A stretch of 45,420 nt of DNA from Jimgerdemannia flammicorona. Taxonomy: Eukaryota; Mucoromycota; Endogonomycetes; Endogonales; Endogonaceae. The translations under genes and the position numbers were made by a program. Numbering within the stretch: position 1 is the stretch's first letter; every line of letters starts with the position of its first letter. Shown one piece after another: positions 11,196-22,803 of this stretch. The stretch lies in contig RBNI01000069.1 of assembly GCA_003990745.1 (NCBI GenBank), positions 1-45,420 of the forward strand, written 5' to 3'. The notes under the pieces were generated by a model, which was not told the origin of the DNA, did no database searches, and saw only the letters and a program-made list of their open reading frames with translations.

Positions 11196-14100
11196 CTACC
11201 CAATCCCCATAGGGGGGCTCCTCCCCACCTCCTCACAACTAAAGATCACCCTATCACCCACTATGCCTACTCTCCCCCTACTCTGGCCACAAAGTTTCTC
11301 CACTAAGCGGCATCTCCGACCACCCTGCAACCCCCAACCAAGCCACCAGCCTGTTAAGGTGTCTTCCATCAGCCAGTGCCACTGCACCAACCAGTCCCCC
11401 AAGCCCTGCCTACTTCCATCCTCAAAAACAAATAACCAGTGACTGGCCAGTCCTACCCAAATAGCCAATGCCCAGCCTAAAGTAATCCACTCCTTCCCTA
11501 TCCCCCCTACCAATCTGTCCCTCAAGTCCTCCCACCTCCCATGTACTTCATCTCCCCTATGCCATACCCCCAAGCATTCTCTAATTGCACACCAAAAATC
11601 CCCCAACACCTCACACTCTCCTAGCCAATGTTCAGGCGTCTGTACCCAATCCCCCTCCTGCCCTACATTATGGCACTCCTCACAGTCAAAGCACCTCCCT
11701 ACAATAAGGTGCCCTGAGCGAAAGTTGAGCATCACATTCCTCCGCAGCATGCACCACCAGACCACTCAGTACTTTGGCAGCATCCACTTCCTTACTGTAG
11801 CACTCCAAGTCCAAACATCATGCCAGTCCCACTCTTTACCGATTCCAACTCCTTGCCAACTGCTAGGCCACAGATCCTGGCCTGGTCCCCTTTGGCATTC
11901 CATTCCATCACCAATGTCGAACTCAATTAAAGGGGCACCACCCAGCAGTATACGATCCCATCTCCACATTGCCAGGCCCCAATCCTCCTCCCCTTCATTC
12001 CCCTGCCAACGAATTCCAATGTGGTGCACCCCCTCTGCTATTCCCCACCAAAACCCTCTATACTGCAGTCGCTTAGTATCCTGAAGGCCAACTAATGCAA
12101 GGAGATCCCCAGTTGCGCCCCTGGATGATGTCCGCCTCTCCCAGATTTTCTGTAGCAGAGAGACCCAGCCACCTCCTCTCAATTCTACTGCCCTCTTTAG
12201 CCACCATGCTCACAAACAGCATAACCATTTTGGGAAGTCAACCAGCCCCAGGCCACCTCTCACCACTGGTAGGGACAAGGTCTCCCAACCAATCTGACTC
12301 CGCCTTCCAGCCCAAATCCATCTCTTTGCTGACTTCACCAATCTCTTCACCACCTAAGCTGGGAAGTCCAGATGATATGCCAGGTACCACAACTTCAGCA
12401 GCCAGTAAACATTCAAAATCGAGACCCATCCTGCCAGAGAAAAATGTCTTCCCCCCCAACTCTGCAGGGCCTCCTCCCAGATTCCAATCCTCTGCTCCCA
12501 CCAGAGCCTGGGCAGAACCGACCCATAGACCGACAGATAGATGCCCAAGTACCGCACTGCTTCACCAGTGGGGACGATTGTTCCTATAACCTCCCCTCCC
12601 ACTAGACTATTGCCGAGCACCATTGTTTCACACTTATGCCAATTCAACTTCACTCCCAAGTGCTCCTCATACCACTCCACAGTCATCTTGAGCTCTTCAA
12701 CGTCAGCAATCGAACCCAAACCAACCACCATGTCATCTGCAAAGGCCCCAACTTTCCATCCTATGCCAAAAACAGAGAGTCCTTCTATCCTCCACCTAAT
12801 TCTATCCATGAGGGGTTCCAGAGAAAGAGCATACAAAATGGGAGACAGTGGGTCCCCCTGGGACACCCCCCTGCCCAAGGGAAATGCTACCCCTCGATGA
12901 CCATTGCACATGAGTGCAGCCCTACTCCCTTCTAGTAGGCTGACCATTGCTGACCAGAATTGGGACAGAACCCCCATCCTATCCAAAAATTTTGCCAGCC
13001 AGACTCATCGTACCCAGTTGTAGGCCTTCTCCTGGTCCAAGAAGACTAGACGCCCATCCAGTCCACAGGCTCTTGCCCCTTCAATAACTCCATATACCCA
13101 GGCAGTGCCATCCCTGATGAGCTGACTGCCCACAAATCCCCTCTGCTCCATACTCACGACTTGCTGGGCCACCTTCTGTAGTCTCGCCACCACCACTTTG
13201 GTCACCAACTTCCTGTCCATATCAAGCAACATTATTAGCCTCCAGTTCCTCCAATCCTCCCGCCTCCCTTTGTTTTTATAGAGTAATGTCACCAGCCCAA
13301 GGTCCTGCTCTCCCACCTATCTCCCAGTCTGTAGAATAGAGTCGCACAATGCTGTTATCTCTCCCATCACCCCTGGGACTCCAACCATTCACTTCCAAAA
13401 GTCCCAGGGCAGACCATCCTCTCCAGGTGCCATACCTGGCATAGTCGCAGCAAGAACCTGGTGGATCTCATCCTCCTGTACCAGCATCACCAGGTCATCT
13501 AGCCCCTCAACTCATAGTGGGTGCCAATCCTCCAATGCTTGGACAATAGTCACAGTGTCAGCCCCACCCTCCTCCTCACTCCACAATCCACTCCATCTCT
13601 CCTTCAGCGATCCAAGAATGTCCTGTACACCATGCATCAGTATACCCTCGGAGTCCAACACTCCTTCCCACTGTTGCTGTACCTGTCTCGCCCTAAGAGC
13701 CCTTGTAAGAAACTTGGAAGGCTTCTCCCCTTCCTCCAAATCCTGCCAGCAGAGACGTACTGCCAAACCCTGTACCCTCACTTCCTCCTCTTCCCGCAGC
13801 ACCTGTTGTAGTTCTCCGACCTCCATTTTCACCCTCATTAACCTCCAATCATCTTCTCCCTCCAGCATTTTTAACCTCGCCCACTCCTCCAGGAGTCTAG
13901 TTAATCTAGTAGAAGCCCAACGCACTCTACGCCTCCTCTGCTTCCTAGCCTCCTTGCCAGCCTCACTCCAATAAATCTTGGCCATCTCCTTCATCCTCAT
14001 CCACCGAACTCCAACTGAGACACCTTCCTGCTGCCAATTCTCCACCCTCTGCTGAATGTCCGTAGTCCACCCATCCCACCAGGTCTTGTCATCTAACAAA

Positions 14101-14852
14101 GAGGAATTGAGGCGCCAATGTCCAGGTCCATCCCCACTTCCCCCAAAGTGCCCCTGTCCCAAAAGCCCCCAGTGATCTGACCATGGACACCATTCTACCT
14201 CCAGTGACTTCCAAACATCTAGGCCCCAGCAGCTGGCTGTCAGGATCCAGTCAATTCTGGTCCCCAGACCCTCTGCCCAATGTGTATACACCCTCCTATT
14301 CCCCCAGTACTCCCTCCCAGCATCTACCAGCACACTTAGTCTCTTGACCTCCTCCCATGCTGCCAGTCCTCCACTCCTGCTCTCAGCACCTCGTCCTCCA
14401 TCTGTTCTATCCAATAGTGTGTCCCGAACCATATTGAAGTCACCCCCAAGCATATCCACCCCAGCCTCTACAAAGTTCCCGCTCTCCAGTAAACCTGTCA
14501 TCCAATCTATCCGCTCACCCCGTACTGCAGGATAGTAGCAGGAGCCAACTGTAACTGGCTCCCAACCTACATGAATCCACTCTCCCCAGACTAATCTCTC
14601 CCCCCAGCATCTCACATCCTGTATCTCCCCTCTGCCTTTTCGAACCAAAATTCCAACCTTGCCCTTCCAAATCATTGCACCTCCCCATTCCTTTGTCCAC
14701 TTCCTCTTATCAGAATCATCCTCACACCTAACATCCTGCAACAGGAAGAGATCGGCCTCCAATCCCTTTATCTAAGAAAAAATGTTTCTACATCGAGTAG
14801 CCCCCCGTAACCCATTCACATTTAAAGAAAAAATGTTGGTTGTACTATTCAT
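11196..14852 (-). pseudogene. LINE ORF2: endonuclease and reverse transcriptase with eight in-frame stops
   Basis: One uninterrupted frame of 1,219 codons from ATG at 14,852 to TAG at 11,196, with no frameshift. Endonuclease: SLNVNGLR (about residues 9-16), GGDFNMVRD (about 135-145), RIDWILTA, SDHWGLLG. RT: LVTLLYKNKGRREDWRNWR (about 520), GVSQGDPLSPILYALSLEP (about 661), FADDMVV (about 705). Near residues 1,056-1,078 a CX2C...HX4C zinc-knuckle-like motif (CEECHN...HWLGEC). No RNase H domain was recognised. Internal stops lie at 14,772, 13,512, 13,389, 13,317, 13,005, 12,354, 12,210 and 11,766 (lowest plus-strand base of each): five TGA, three TAG. All can be explained by a single transition from CGA, CAG or TGG. 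Inactive as it stands, but close to an intact parent. Confidence 0.9.
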
Positions 14853-14885
14853 AATGAAATATGTTATGTTGTCAATTACTCTCTA

Positions 14886-16913
14886 CTACTTCATGCTCAT
14901 CTCCTCCTGTGCTATGTCCAGATTGTGTTCCGCAGCCACCTCCTCCTCTTCCCTCCTCTGAGCCTCCAATCCAGCCAGCAGTTCATTCATCTCGTCATCT
15001 GTCTTCTCCTCAAACTCCTCCTGGTATTCGATGCATGCCTCCTGCCAGAGCTATAGTCCATGGTGCTTGTTCCAGCAGTACTCAGCCCTCTCTCCTGCAA
15101 TGACTGCCATCTCTGCCTCCCTCTCCTTATCCACCTCATACCCTTCCTCTGCTAGGTACACTGCAAGAATTTCCACCTTCAACGCCTTCCTCACTCCATC
15201 TCCCTGCAGTATTCCTGCCCAGTGCTCATCACTCATCACCCGCAAATCCACCTCCCCTAACTCTTCTGCCGCCAGGTCATTCATCATCTGGCGCATCCAA
15301 AGTAAGTTCCCCACCTCCTTCCCCCCTGGAGTCACTGGCCTCTCACTATCCAACATGGTGGTGTCAGCTCTAACACTTGCAGACTCATCCCATACCTCTG
15401 GGACATCCACTAGTTCCTCCTCACCAGCAGCCACTACCTGTCCTCCATACACCACCTCCGGAACCCCGAATTGCACCCTCTGGGCCCCTTGCATTTGCAC
15501 ATCCTCTACCACCCTGTTTCGGGAAGCCGGGCCATGCCTAATAAGGGGGGTAGGGGTAGGGGAGCCCTCCCAATCCTCCTCCCAAACCTCTAGTGTGCCA
15601 TCAGCAAATAGATCCTTACTAGTCTTCTCCCTGTCCTCCCCTGCCTCCTTCTTGTCCTTCCCCTCCCCCTTGCCAGCCCAGATACTCACTCCAGCTCCCC
15701 CGGCGCCCTTCCTCGTACTCATATTCTCCAGTGGCCTGTTGTCCAGATTGGCCAGCAACTCTTTCTGCCTCTTACACCCCTGATCCCTTTCCCACTGCTT
15801 CTTGTTCACTCGAATCCACTTTCCATCCACCACCTCCAAGTACGTTGCCTCTACAAAAGTCGCCCAAGCCTTCGCCTGCTTCTCTACAGCTCTCTCCAAC
15901 TCTTCTAGTACTTCCAACAAATCCTCCTCCTCCTCCTCACTTCCCTTCACCCTCATCACCTTATACAAAATCGCTCCCCAGACCATTGCCGAAGGCCAGT
16001 CCCTTGCCTTCCCAGTAGCTTCCTTCCCAGCCAGCCTAATCTGTACATCCATGTCCTCAGTCCTGAGCATAGTTCCTTCCCAGACCCTAAATCTGACATC
16101 TACCACCTCTTCATATTCCGCCATGAAGTCCTCAATCCTCTTTCTCATCTCTATTGCTGTCACTGTCAGCACTCCTTTCACCAACAGTTGGACCACCCTG
16201 GGATCCCACTTCAGACAGCGTGCCATCAGAACACACACCTCGCCGACTACCAATCCAACCTTCAATGCCTCCTCCAATGGTGCCACCTCCTCAAAACCAA
16301 CCTCCACTCCTTCCAGGCCCTTCAAAAACTTCACAGACGCAGCCCCTGCCACCTGCTTAGCGATGAGCCCCAATATCATTTTCGCCATCACCACTAGGCC
16401 CTGGAAGCACAGTATAACCATGAATGCCAAGATCGATTTTTTGAGCAACGGGGCCACCACCAGCCCCGTTACACCATCTGCCAAGTTCTCTTGTTGTCTA
16501 AGCCTCAGCCGCTCAGTCTTGCCATCAGTCATCACATCTGGATTTTTTTCCAGATCGACAGTCCCACTGCCATCAGCAGTCACACTCCCCCCAGCTACTA
16601 CTCCCCCAGCTCTACTGCCCCCTCTCCCAAGGGCTGCTCCCCCCTGTCCTGACATCTTTTCCTTCTCAGTCTCCTTGCCCTTCCTCAGCCAGCCCTCCAG
16701 CCCTGATGCCTGTTGTCTCCCCTTCACCATCTCCGCAAAGCTCGCCCTCCCAGATCCAGAGCCTCCGCCACCACCTCCACCCCTCCCACGTCCACCAGCC
16801 AGCAGCCCCCTCATACCCCCCCCCAGGCCTGGACCCCACCCCACCTGCTGCCAGTCGAAAGTGCTTGGGCCACCCTGCCCAGTACGCACCTCAGGTTGCT
16901 TGTCAGTCGCTAT
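14886..16913 (-). pseudogene. LINE ORF1 (Gly-rich, gag-like), lost start codon and one internal TAG
   Basis: An open frame runs from about 16,913 to TAG at 14,886, ending 33 bp before the ORF2 start. No ATG opens it: at 16,911-16,913 an ATA followed by GCG lies in a CAAC context that looks like a former ATG changed G to A. One internal TAG at 15,051 (LQLW would be read if it were CAG). The protein of about 675 residues has a Gly/Arg-rich N terminus, a SFAEMVKG block, a hydrophobic stretch (SILAFMVILCFQGLVVMAKM), acidic and coiled-coil-like Glu-rich regions, and no CCHC knuckle that I can see. ORF1 proteins of LINEs bind the element RNA. Function is assigned by position. Confidence 0.75.
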
Positions 16914-17005
16914 GTTGTTAGTCTCTTTTCACCAAAAACGATGTTGTAAGTGCTCTCCAAAGGTTGTGTAACCCGAGTGGTACTGGAAAGAGATGTGAAG
17001 TTTCT

Positions 17006-17018
17006 GGTATAAGTCTCT
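17006..17018 (+). repeat. Target-site duplication of the LINE (right copy)
   Basis: GGTATAAGTCTCT, identical to 11,086-11,098, marks the 5' end of the LINE at 17,005. After it the Gypsy frame continues (INIHKGVLPDIEEE). Confidence 0.9.
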
Positions 17019-20000
17019 ATCAATATCCATAAAGGAGTCCTACCAGACATAGAGGAAGAAGATGAAGAGGACACAGAAGTCTTCATACACTCAGTGAACA
17101 AAAACAAGAACAAGACACCTAAGCTCACAGATGAGTAGTGGTATAACAAGATTATTGATAACTATGCCCCTCAAGGAAGATGCCCCCATAGTACTAGAAT
17201 GTACTGCTCTGAACACCTAAATGACTGCTGGTCCTGTATCAGTGAAGTCAGGAAAATCTACCAACAGAAACATGAGCAAGAAGCTGCTGAAGCAAAAAGG
17301 AAAGCCAAAGAAGATGACCAGCTCCCCAAGCTTCAAGCTAACAGTGATGATGAGGAGGAACAAGAATCAGACATCACCCTCAAGGTCAAGAAGTTTCACT
17401 CTGAAGCCAAGATCCCAGAATATAAGACTGAAGGAGCCATAGGAATGAATCTTGTCAGCATTCAAGATACTACCCTTGAACCACAGACCACCACCCTACT
17501 TAGTACTAGAATTAGAGTCAAGCTGTCAGAGAACTATGTCAGAATTATTAAGACCAGGAGCAGTCTGGCTAAAAGTGAAATCTCAGTTGAAGGAGGAGTA
17601 ATTAATCCTGATTATACTGGCAAGATGTTCCTCATAGTCAGGAATCACAACCCCTACCACCCCATTCAAAGTTAAGAAGTATGATAGGATTGGCCAGATA
17701 CTGATCTATGAAATCAAGAAGCCCAAGATCACTGAAGCCATCAAACTCATTAAGACTAAGAGAGGAGAACAAGGCTTTGGATCTACTGAAAGAGGAGCCT
17801 ATGCCACTATTAAGATTACCAAACTTGAGTACAAGAAAGACAGGGACTAGAATAAGCCCATATATACCATTGGAGAAAACTTTCCCCTGGAAGAACAACT
17901 TTTCAAGATCCTGTATCAGAACAAAGAAGTACTTACTACAGACTTCAGGGATATCCACAATCAAGAACCCAAGTACTACTACAAAGTTGATACTGGTGAT
18001 ACCAAACCCATCTACCAGAAAGCCAGACCTATACCACCTGCCTACAGAGAATGGCTGTGAGCAGAACTCAAAGAAATAGAAGAAGCCAGAATCATCAAGC
18101 AAGCTATCAGTCCCTGGGCTTCACTCATTGTCCTCACCCCAAAGAAAGAAAGCAAACCTAGAGAGTTTGTCCCAAGACTCTGTATTGACTACAGGAAGCT
18201 CAATGTAATCATCAAGAAGGATAGACAGCCCTTACCAAACATTTAAGAAATCCTTACTATCCTTGGAAGCAAAGCCAAATACTACACCACCTTAGATCTG
18301 TTCTCAGGCTTTCATCAGATTGGTCTCACTCAAGATATCAGTGAGAAATCAGCCTTCATTATACCTGATACCACCTATATCTACCTGCAAATGACATTTA
18401 GAATGTGCAATACCCCAGCAAGTTTCCAGTGAATGATGAACAGAATCTTCAGCAATGAGATTGGAAAATAGCTCTTTATCTATATTGATAATATGATCAT
18501 CTTCAGCAATACTGCATGGGAACATATTAATCATATATAGCTAGCTCTCAAGAAGCTCAAGGAGCATGGCCTCTACATCAAGCCCAAGAAATACAAGTTT
18601 GCAGCTCAGGAAATTGCCTACCTAGAACACCTCATCAACCAGACTGAAATCTACACAGACCCCACAAAGATTGAGGCTGTTGCAGCCTACCCAAGACCCA
18701 GAACAACTACAGAAGTCCAGACTGGCCAGCTATTATAGAAGATTCACCAAAGGATACTCTAACATTGTAGCACCTATCTATAAGCTACTGAAGAAGGAAA
18801 CCAAATTTGAATGGACCAAGAAATACCAAGAAACCTTCAATGAACTCAAGACCAGATTGACCTAAGCACCTATCCTCAGAAGACCAGATTGGAACCTAGA
18901 ATTCATCCTGCAGACAGATGCAAGTGCTATAGGACTTGGAGCAGTCCTAGCTCAGAAGAAAGATGTACATGAATATGTCATCTCCTATGTAAGCCAAGAT
19001 ATCTGTGGAGCAGAACAGAACTACAAGTTATGTAAGCTTAAATGCTTAGTAGTAGTTTGGACAGTAGATAAGTTCCACTACTACCTAGCTAGAAAATACT
19101 TCACTGTTCAAACAGACCATTCTGCTCTTACCTAGCTATTCCACACTCTGAACCCTAAAGGAATATATGCCAGATAGATCTACAGACTATAAAAGTATAA
19201 TTGTACTGTCAAGCACTATTTAGGAAGAACCAATACCAATGCTGATATACTCTCAAGGATACCCCAAAACACCTCCATCAAGACTATTCAATATGAATAA
19301 GGAGTTATACTATGGATTAATCAGCTACCTTGAGCAACAGAAGATATCCAACCACCTTGAACCCTGGACAATCACTATTATCAACTGGACTTGAAAATAG
19401 TTTGAACTAGACAACACTATACTCAGAAAAGGAGAAAAGCTAGTAATATCTAAATACAAGAAGTATCAAGTAATGAAGGAAGTATATGAGCAAGGACACC
19501 TAAGAGGAACCAACATATATGACAAGATAAGAAAAACTATATAGTGGCCCAAAATGGAAGAAGACCTGCACCAATTTGTCAAAGGGTGTGATAAGTGCCA
19601 AAAACAGAAATAAGATCAGCAAGACCAGATATCTGGGTCATCAATAATTAAGCCTATCTCCTTCCACCACATCACAATGAATATCATTGGGCCACTATTA
19701 GTAATACTATCAGGAAATTGCTATATTATAGTTATTATAGACCTCTTTATCAAATGGATAGAAGCAGGAGCATTACAAGAAGCCAATGTCCTCTCTATAG
19801 CTGACTTCCTATACTGAGAAATCATCTGTCACTACAAGACACCAAAACAAATTACAACAGACCACAGTACAGAATTTGTCAATGGATTTCATGAGATAAT
19901 ATATCAGAAATACAATATTCAGCACATCAAGACTACCATGTATCACTCTCAAGGAAATAGACAGATAGAGAGAACCAACAAGACCCTCAAGAACATCCTG

Positions 20001-20485
20001 GTGAAGATCTCAGAGACATACGAGAATTGGGATAACTACCTCCCAACTACTCTCTCTGTCCTATGAGATATACAGTCATAGAGTACACACTTTACCCCAA
20101 AAGAACTACTCTTCAGAGAAGAAGATTCTGATAGAACCTCAGCCACAAATCTAGACCTAACTTGGAGATGGGTCAATGCAGAAATCTGGAGACTACACCA
20201 AATCAGGAAGAAGGCTGAAGATTATATCATCAAGTCACAAGTACTGATAAGAAAAAATATAGAAAAAAATTACAAGATCCTAGAACCCATCCAAATTGGA
20301 GAAAAGGTCCTACTGTATTAAAATATGGTAGAAGCCTCATGGTTGTGAAAACTAGAGCCCAAATAGGAAGAACCCTTCTATATGCAAGATATCAAGGGAA
20401 CTATCTTCTGACTTAGAAAAATCTCAGAGATCATACTGCCTACCATGGTACATAGGAACAGACTCAAGAAGTACCATGAACCTTA
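17019..20485 (+). pseudogene. Gypsy pol, 3' part: dUTPase, RT, RNase H, integrase
   Basis: Continues the frame of 9,300-11,098. dUTPase about 17,395-17,815. A 1-nt frameshift at about 17,655. RT about 18,000-18,720: ISPWASLIVLTPKKES, DYRKLNV, TLDLFSGFHQIGL, YIDN in place of YIDD. RNase H about 18,890-19,270: QTDASAIGLGAVLAQ, QTDHSALT, NADILSR. Integrase about 19,480-20,485: a zinc-binding part ending CDKCQKQK, then MNIIG where the first catalytic Asp is expected, TDHSTEFVNG with the second Asp, and GNRQIERTN with the Glu. Stops (TAG, TGA, TAA) recur at CAG/CGA/CAA/TGG-type sites. The copy is dead through nonsense, the frameshift and changed active-site residues. Confidence 0.85.
17395..17815 (+). 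pseudogene. dUTPase domain within Gypsy pol (best-preserved of three)
   Basis: All family blocks are in order: AKIPEYKTEGAIGMNLVS (motif I; the canonical Asp of GxDL reads Asn), an IRVKL-type block, RSSLAKSEISVEGG (motif III start), VINPDYTGKM (motif IV-like), KKYDRIGQILI after the frameshift, and RGEQGFGSTERG (motif V, Gly-rich P-loop-like end). The domain sits between protease and RT. dUTPases of trimeric type remove dUTP. dUTPase-bearing Metaviridae elements have been described in basidiomycetes, so the domain is unusual but not unique. The 1-nt frameshift at about 17,655 lies between motifs IV and V. Confidence 0.8.
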
Positions 20486-20840
20486 AGAGAAGCAAAACAT
20501 GACGACTATCTATGAGATTCTAGTCTACAAATCATAATAGCATGTCTCATGACTAGTAGGCTATCTGTCTGGACCATTCTCTAAGAGATACAGCACCAGC
20601 AACTACTCATCCATGAGACTTTCAAAGTCAGAGGAGTTTGAACTATCAACTAATTAGTCAAGATCAGAATCAGGCCCTTACTCTATATGAAGGGAGTGAC
20701 TCTTCACCATCATGCCAAAATACAAAGAGAAGATGCCAGCCCATAAATACCACTTTTTGACCCCTTGCCAGAGGTTATGGAATCAGCAAATTTTTCAGGA
20801 CTAGACCAATGAATAAGGACATTCAAGAAGATTCTTGTTT
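20486..20840 (+). other. Gypsy 3' region after integrase, no recognised domain
   Basis: About 350 bp between the integrase end and the purine tract, with several stops in all frames. No chromodomain or envelope-like sequence was recognised. The equivalent part of fragment B (6,130-6,640) looks different in sequence. Confidence 0.5.
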
Positions 20841-20850
20841 AGGAGGAAGA
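20841..20850 (+). other. Polypurine tract
   Basis: AGGAGGAAGA directly precedes the TGTAA start of the right LTR, the position expected for the plus-strand primer of an LTR retrotransposon. It fixes the LTR start at 20,851. Confidence 0.8.
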
Positions 20851-21092
20851 TGTAATGGTGACCCTAGAATGATAACATCAGCACAGGAGATAGTCTTTTC
20901 TTATAAGCCACCAGATCAAAGTACAAGGAGATCATATAGCATACAAGATGAGCAATGATGACCAACTGTGAGTCATTGTGACCACAGTATGGGTATCTTG
21001 AGAAATATAAAAGAAGAATTAAGGAATCATAGTAGCAGCAACCAATAAGACCCACCAATCCCAAAATAGCTCAAAGACTTACCACAAACAAA

Positions 21093-21925
21093 ATGCCTGC
21101 TGCTTGCTAAACCTCAAGGTCAAGGAACTACCAAGGTACCTCAGTTGAAGAAAGGATATTCTAAGACATCAGAAGAGCTATAGAGGCTCACTCAAGAAGG
21201 ACTCCTAGTGTCAACCTGGATACTGGTGACCCTTATCATTATATCCTCTACTACTGTGAAATGGAAACAAGGATCACTATTGCTACTGAATGCCTCCAAA
21301 TATGGCAGGAGTACAAAATAGGAAACCTTCCCTGCTGGGAGTTCCCACAGGCCAGCACTTAAGAGCTACAAGACACTACTCCCATAGATATATACAAAAC
21401 AAGGACAGCTAAGAAGATCTATCATATCTTCAGGCATGTACCATAGTCAATCCCCAACTTGGAGTATGTTAGAGTCTTAGACTTCAGGGACCTGTCAGCC
21501 CACCATATCAATACACTAGAAGCCAGAGTGGCTACAGAAGCCCAGTCTACTATCACCCTCAATAGTGATGAAGTAGAAGACTTCTGGCATCTCATCCTCT
21601 AGGACAACCTAGACCAATTTCTACAAGGATTGATCTCAATATTCCAAGGCCCAAGCATCCAGATTAGACCTCCCCAAGACCTCACATTTATCTCCTATTT
21701 TGTAGAAGAGAACCTTATAGACTAGAGAGCTCCAGACCTCCTTGTTCTTGCTATGATGATATTATTGATAATGACATCATCCCATGCAACATACATGAGA
21801 TGTGCAATATATATAAAATGCATGATCTATGTGATAATGATGAATTTGTGGACCTCATTTCCTTTGAAGACATCCTGATCTCTGATAAGGATGAAGCCCC
21901 TATAGTCTTGAACATTCTGCTCTAA
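21093..21925 (+). pseudogene. ORF inside the 3' LTR (copy of 7,901-8,743)
   Basis: Same start (MPAAC) and same end (NI-L-L-stop) as the left-LTR ORF. It has its own damage: codon 6 is TAA where the left copy has CAA, and a deletion of about 10 bp near 21,750 shifts the frame. Where the left copy has TAA/TAG near 8,105-8,113 this copy still reads CAA and TGG, so the two copies complement each other's lesions and the parent LTR probably held an open frame. Confidence 0.5.
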
Positions 21926-21936
21926 AGTTCTTTGGT

Positions 21937-22078
21937 GATACTGAATTATATCAGCACTGGCATTCTGATGTGACACTGAATTATGCCAGCACCAGTATTC
22001 TGATGTGATACTGAATTATACCAGTACCAGCATTCTGATGTGACACTGAATTATTCCAGCACTATTTTCCTATACTAC
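21937..22078 (+). repeat. 35-bp tandem repeat in the 3' LTR
   Basis: Three full 35-bp units start at 21,937, 21,972 and 22,007, followed by a diverged partial unit. Units read GATACTGAATTATATCAGCA and close variants ending CTGATGT. Confidence 0.8.
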
Positions 22079-22461
22079 CAAAATTATACCAGTATCCTGA
22101 ACCTATACAACCATCAGTACTGACCCTAGAACTTAGCAGTTTTTCCTGTCCTGGTATTTTATTTTAGTTATTGGAATTTATATTTAGCTTTATATCTTAG
22201 CAACTATTGAATTATATTTTGTATAAATATCTCTCTTATTTATTCTGAAATAAAGTTAGTCTACTTAGTGTAATACACATACTTCTTTGCAAGAAATCTA
22301 AGAGATAACAAGACAGTTTAAAGATAAGAAGTTTGAGGACTATAAGATCTTGGGAAGATACTCCAATAAGAACTTACTTATAACAAACTTGAGTTAGTCT
22401 AAGAGATATACCTTAAAGAAAATCTGGCATATTTGAAGGACTCAGCAACTACTATATAATA

Positions 22462-22803
22462 GTATATATAATATTATTATTACTTAACTTAATTGGCACC
22501 AGATGTTCAAATGGCTTATATATAGAGAACTATTCTCAGTAAGCTATTATATATTATATAGTACCTGAATCTATAAGCTATATATTATTATTATTAACTA
22601 TATTGGTATATACTTTACTTATATTATTGCTTTTTATTGGCTAAAAATGTATGACTTAGACATGAATATAGATATCTTCTCTAGATATTTAGCATAATTG
22701 CTTATATATAGAATATATCTTTATCTTAATTATTATTAGTTTTGGTAAGATTTATATTATATTATCCTTTACTGTTATATTACTTTTTATCACTTTCATA
22801 TTA
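22462..22803. other. AT-rich gap between Gypsy LTR and Copia gag remnant
   Basis: AT-rich, CpG-free, no gene. TTGGCACCAGATG at about 22,484 resembles a TGGTATCAGA-type primer site but is on the wrong strand for the adjacent gag remnant, so it is not called. Confidence 0.4.

Larger units (their letters stand above)
11099..17005 (-). mobile_element. Full-length non-LTR retrotransposon (LINE, APE-type), inserted in Gypsy pol
   Basis: A minus-strand element of about 5.9 kb with 13-bp target-site duplications on both sides and a poly(A) tail (T run at 11,099-11,133). It carries two ORFs: a Gly-rich ORF1 and an ORF2 with apurinic-type endonuclease, reverse transcriptase and a C-terminal Cys/His motif. 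Having both ORFs plus a 5' leader up to the duplication suggests it is not 5'-truncated. APE plus RT with two ORFs fits Tad1/L1-like clades of fungal LINEs; the clade was not resolved. It is GC-richer and keeps more CpG than the surrounding Gypsy DNA, so it inserted later or has been mutated for less time. Confidence 0.9.
7659..22461 (+). mobile_element. Near-complete Ty3/Gypsy retrotransposon with 1.6-kb LTRs, carrying a nested LINE
   Basis: Paired direct repeats at 7,659-9,244 and 20,851-22,461 both start TGTAA and share a TATA box, an internal ORF, 35-bp repeats and an AATAAA. A purine tract lies just before the right LTR. Between them is one gag-pol reading path (gag, zinc knuckle, protease, dUTPase, RT, RNase H, integrase), interrupted by the LINE at 11,099-17,005. 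Without the LINE the internal part is about 5.7 kb. Domain order (RT before integrase) places it in Ty3/Gypsy (Metaviridae). Many nonsense codons and at least one frameshift make it inactive. The flanking target-site duplication could not be resolved because both flanks are AT-rich and the LTR end is blurred. Confidence 0.85.
20851..22461 (+). repeat. 3' LTR of the large Gypsy element
   Basis: Matches 7,659-9,244 along its length. TATA box at 21,006-21,012, LTR ORF copy at 21,093-21,925, 35-bp repeats at 21,937-22,078, AATAAA at 22,249-22,254. It is about 25 bp longer than the left LTR, mostly from one extra 35-bp unit less small deletions. Differences from the left LTR are mainly C/T and G/A. 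The last bases (ACTATATAATA) are blurred by the AT-rich flank. Confidence 0.8.

Noticed and set aside
11725..16971. Several long plus-strand open frames across the LINE (for example 15,802-16,971)
   Set aside because: They are antisense shadows of LINE ORF1 and ORF2. They are Ser/Pro/Thr-rich, as expected for the complement of a Gly/Glu-rich frame, and carry no motif.
20486..20840. Chromodomain or envelope gene at the Gypsy 3' end
   Set aside because: No chromodomain aromatic pattern or membrane segment could be read in any frame.
22470..22500. TTGGCACCAGATG as a primer-binding site of another LTR element
   Set aside because: It lies on the opposite strand to the adjacent Copia gag remnant and no LTR end precedes it.
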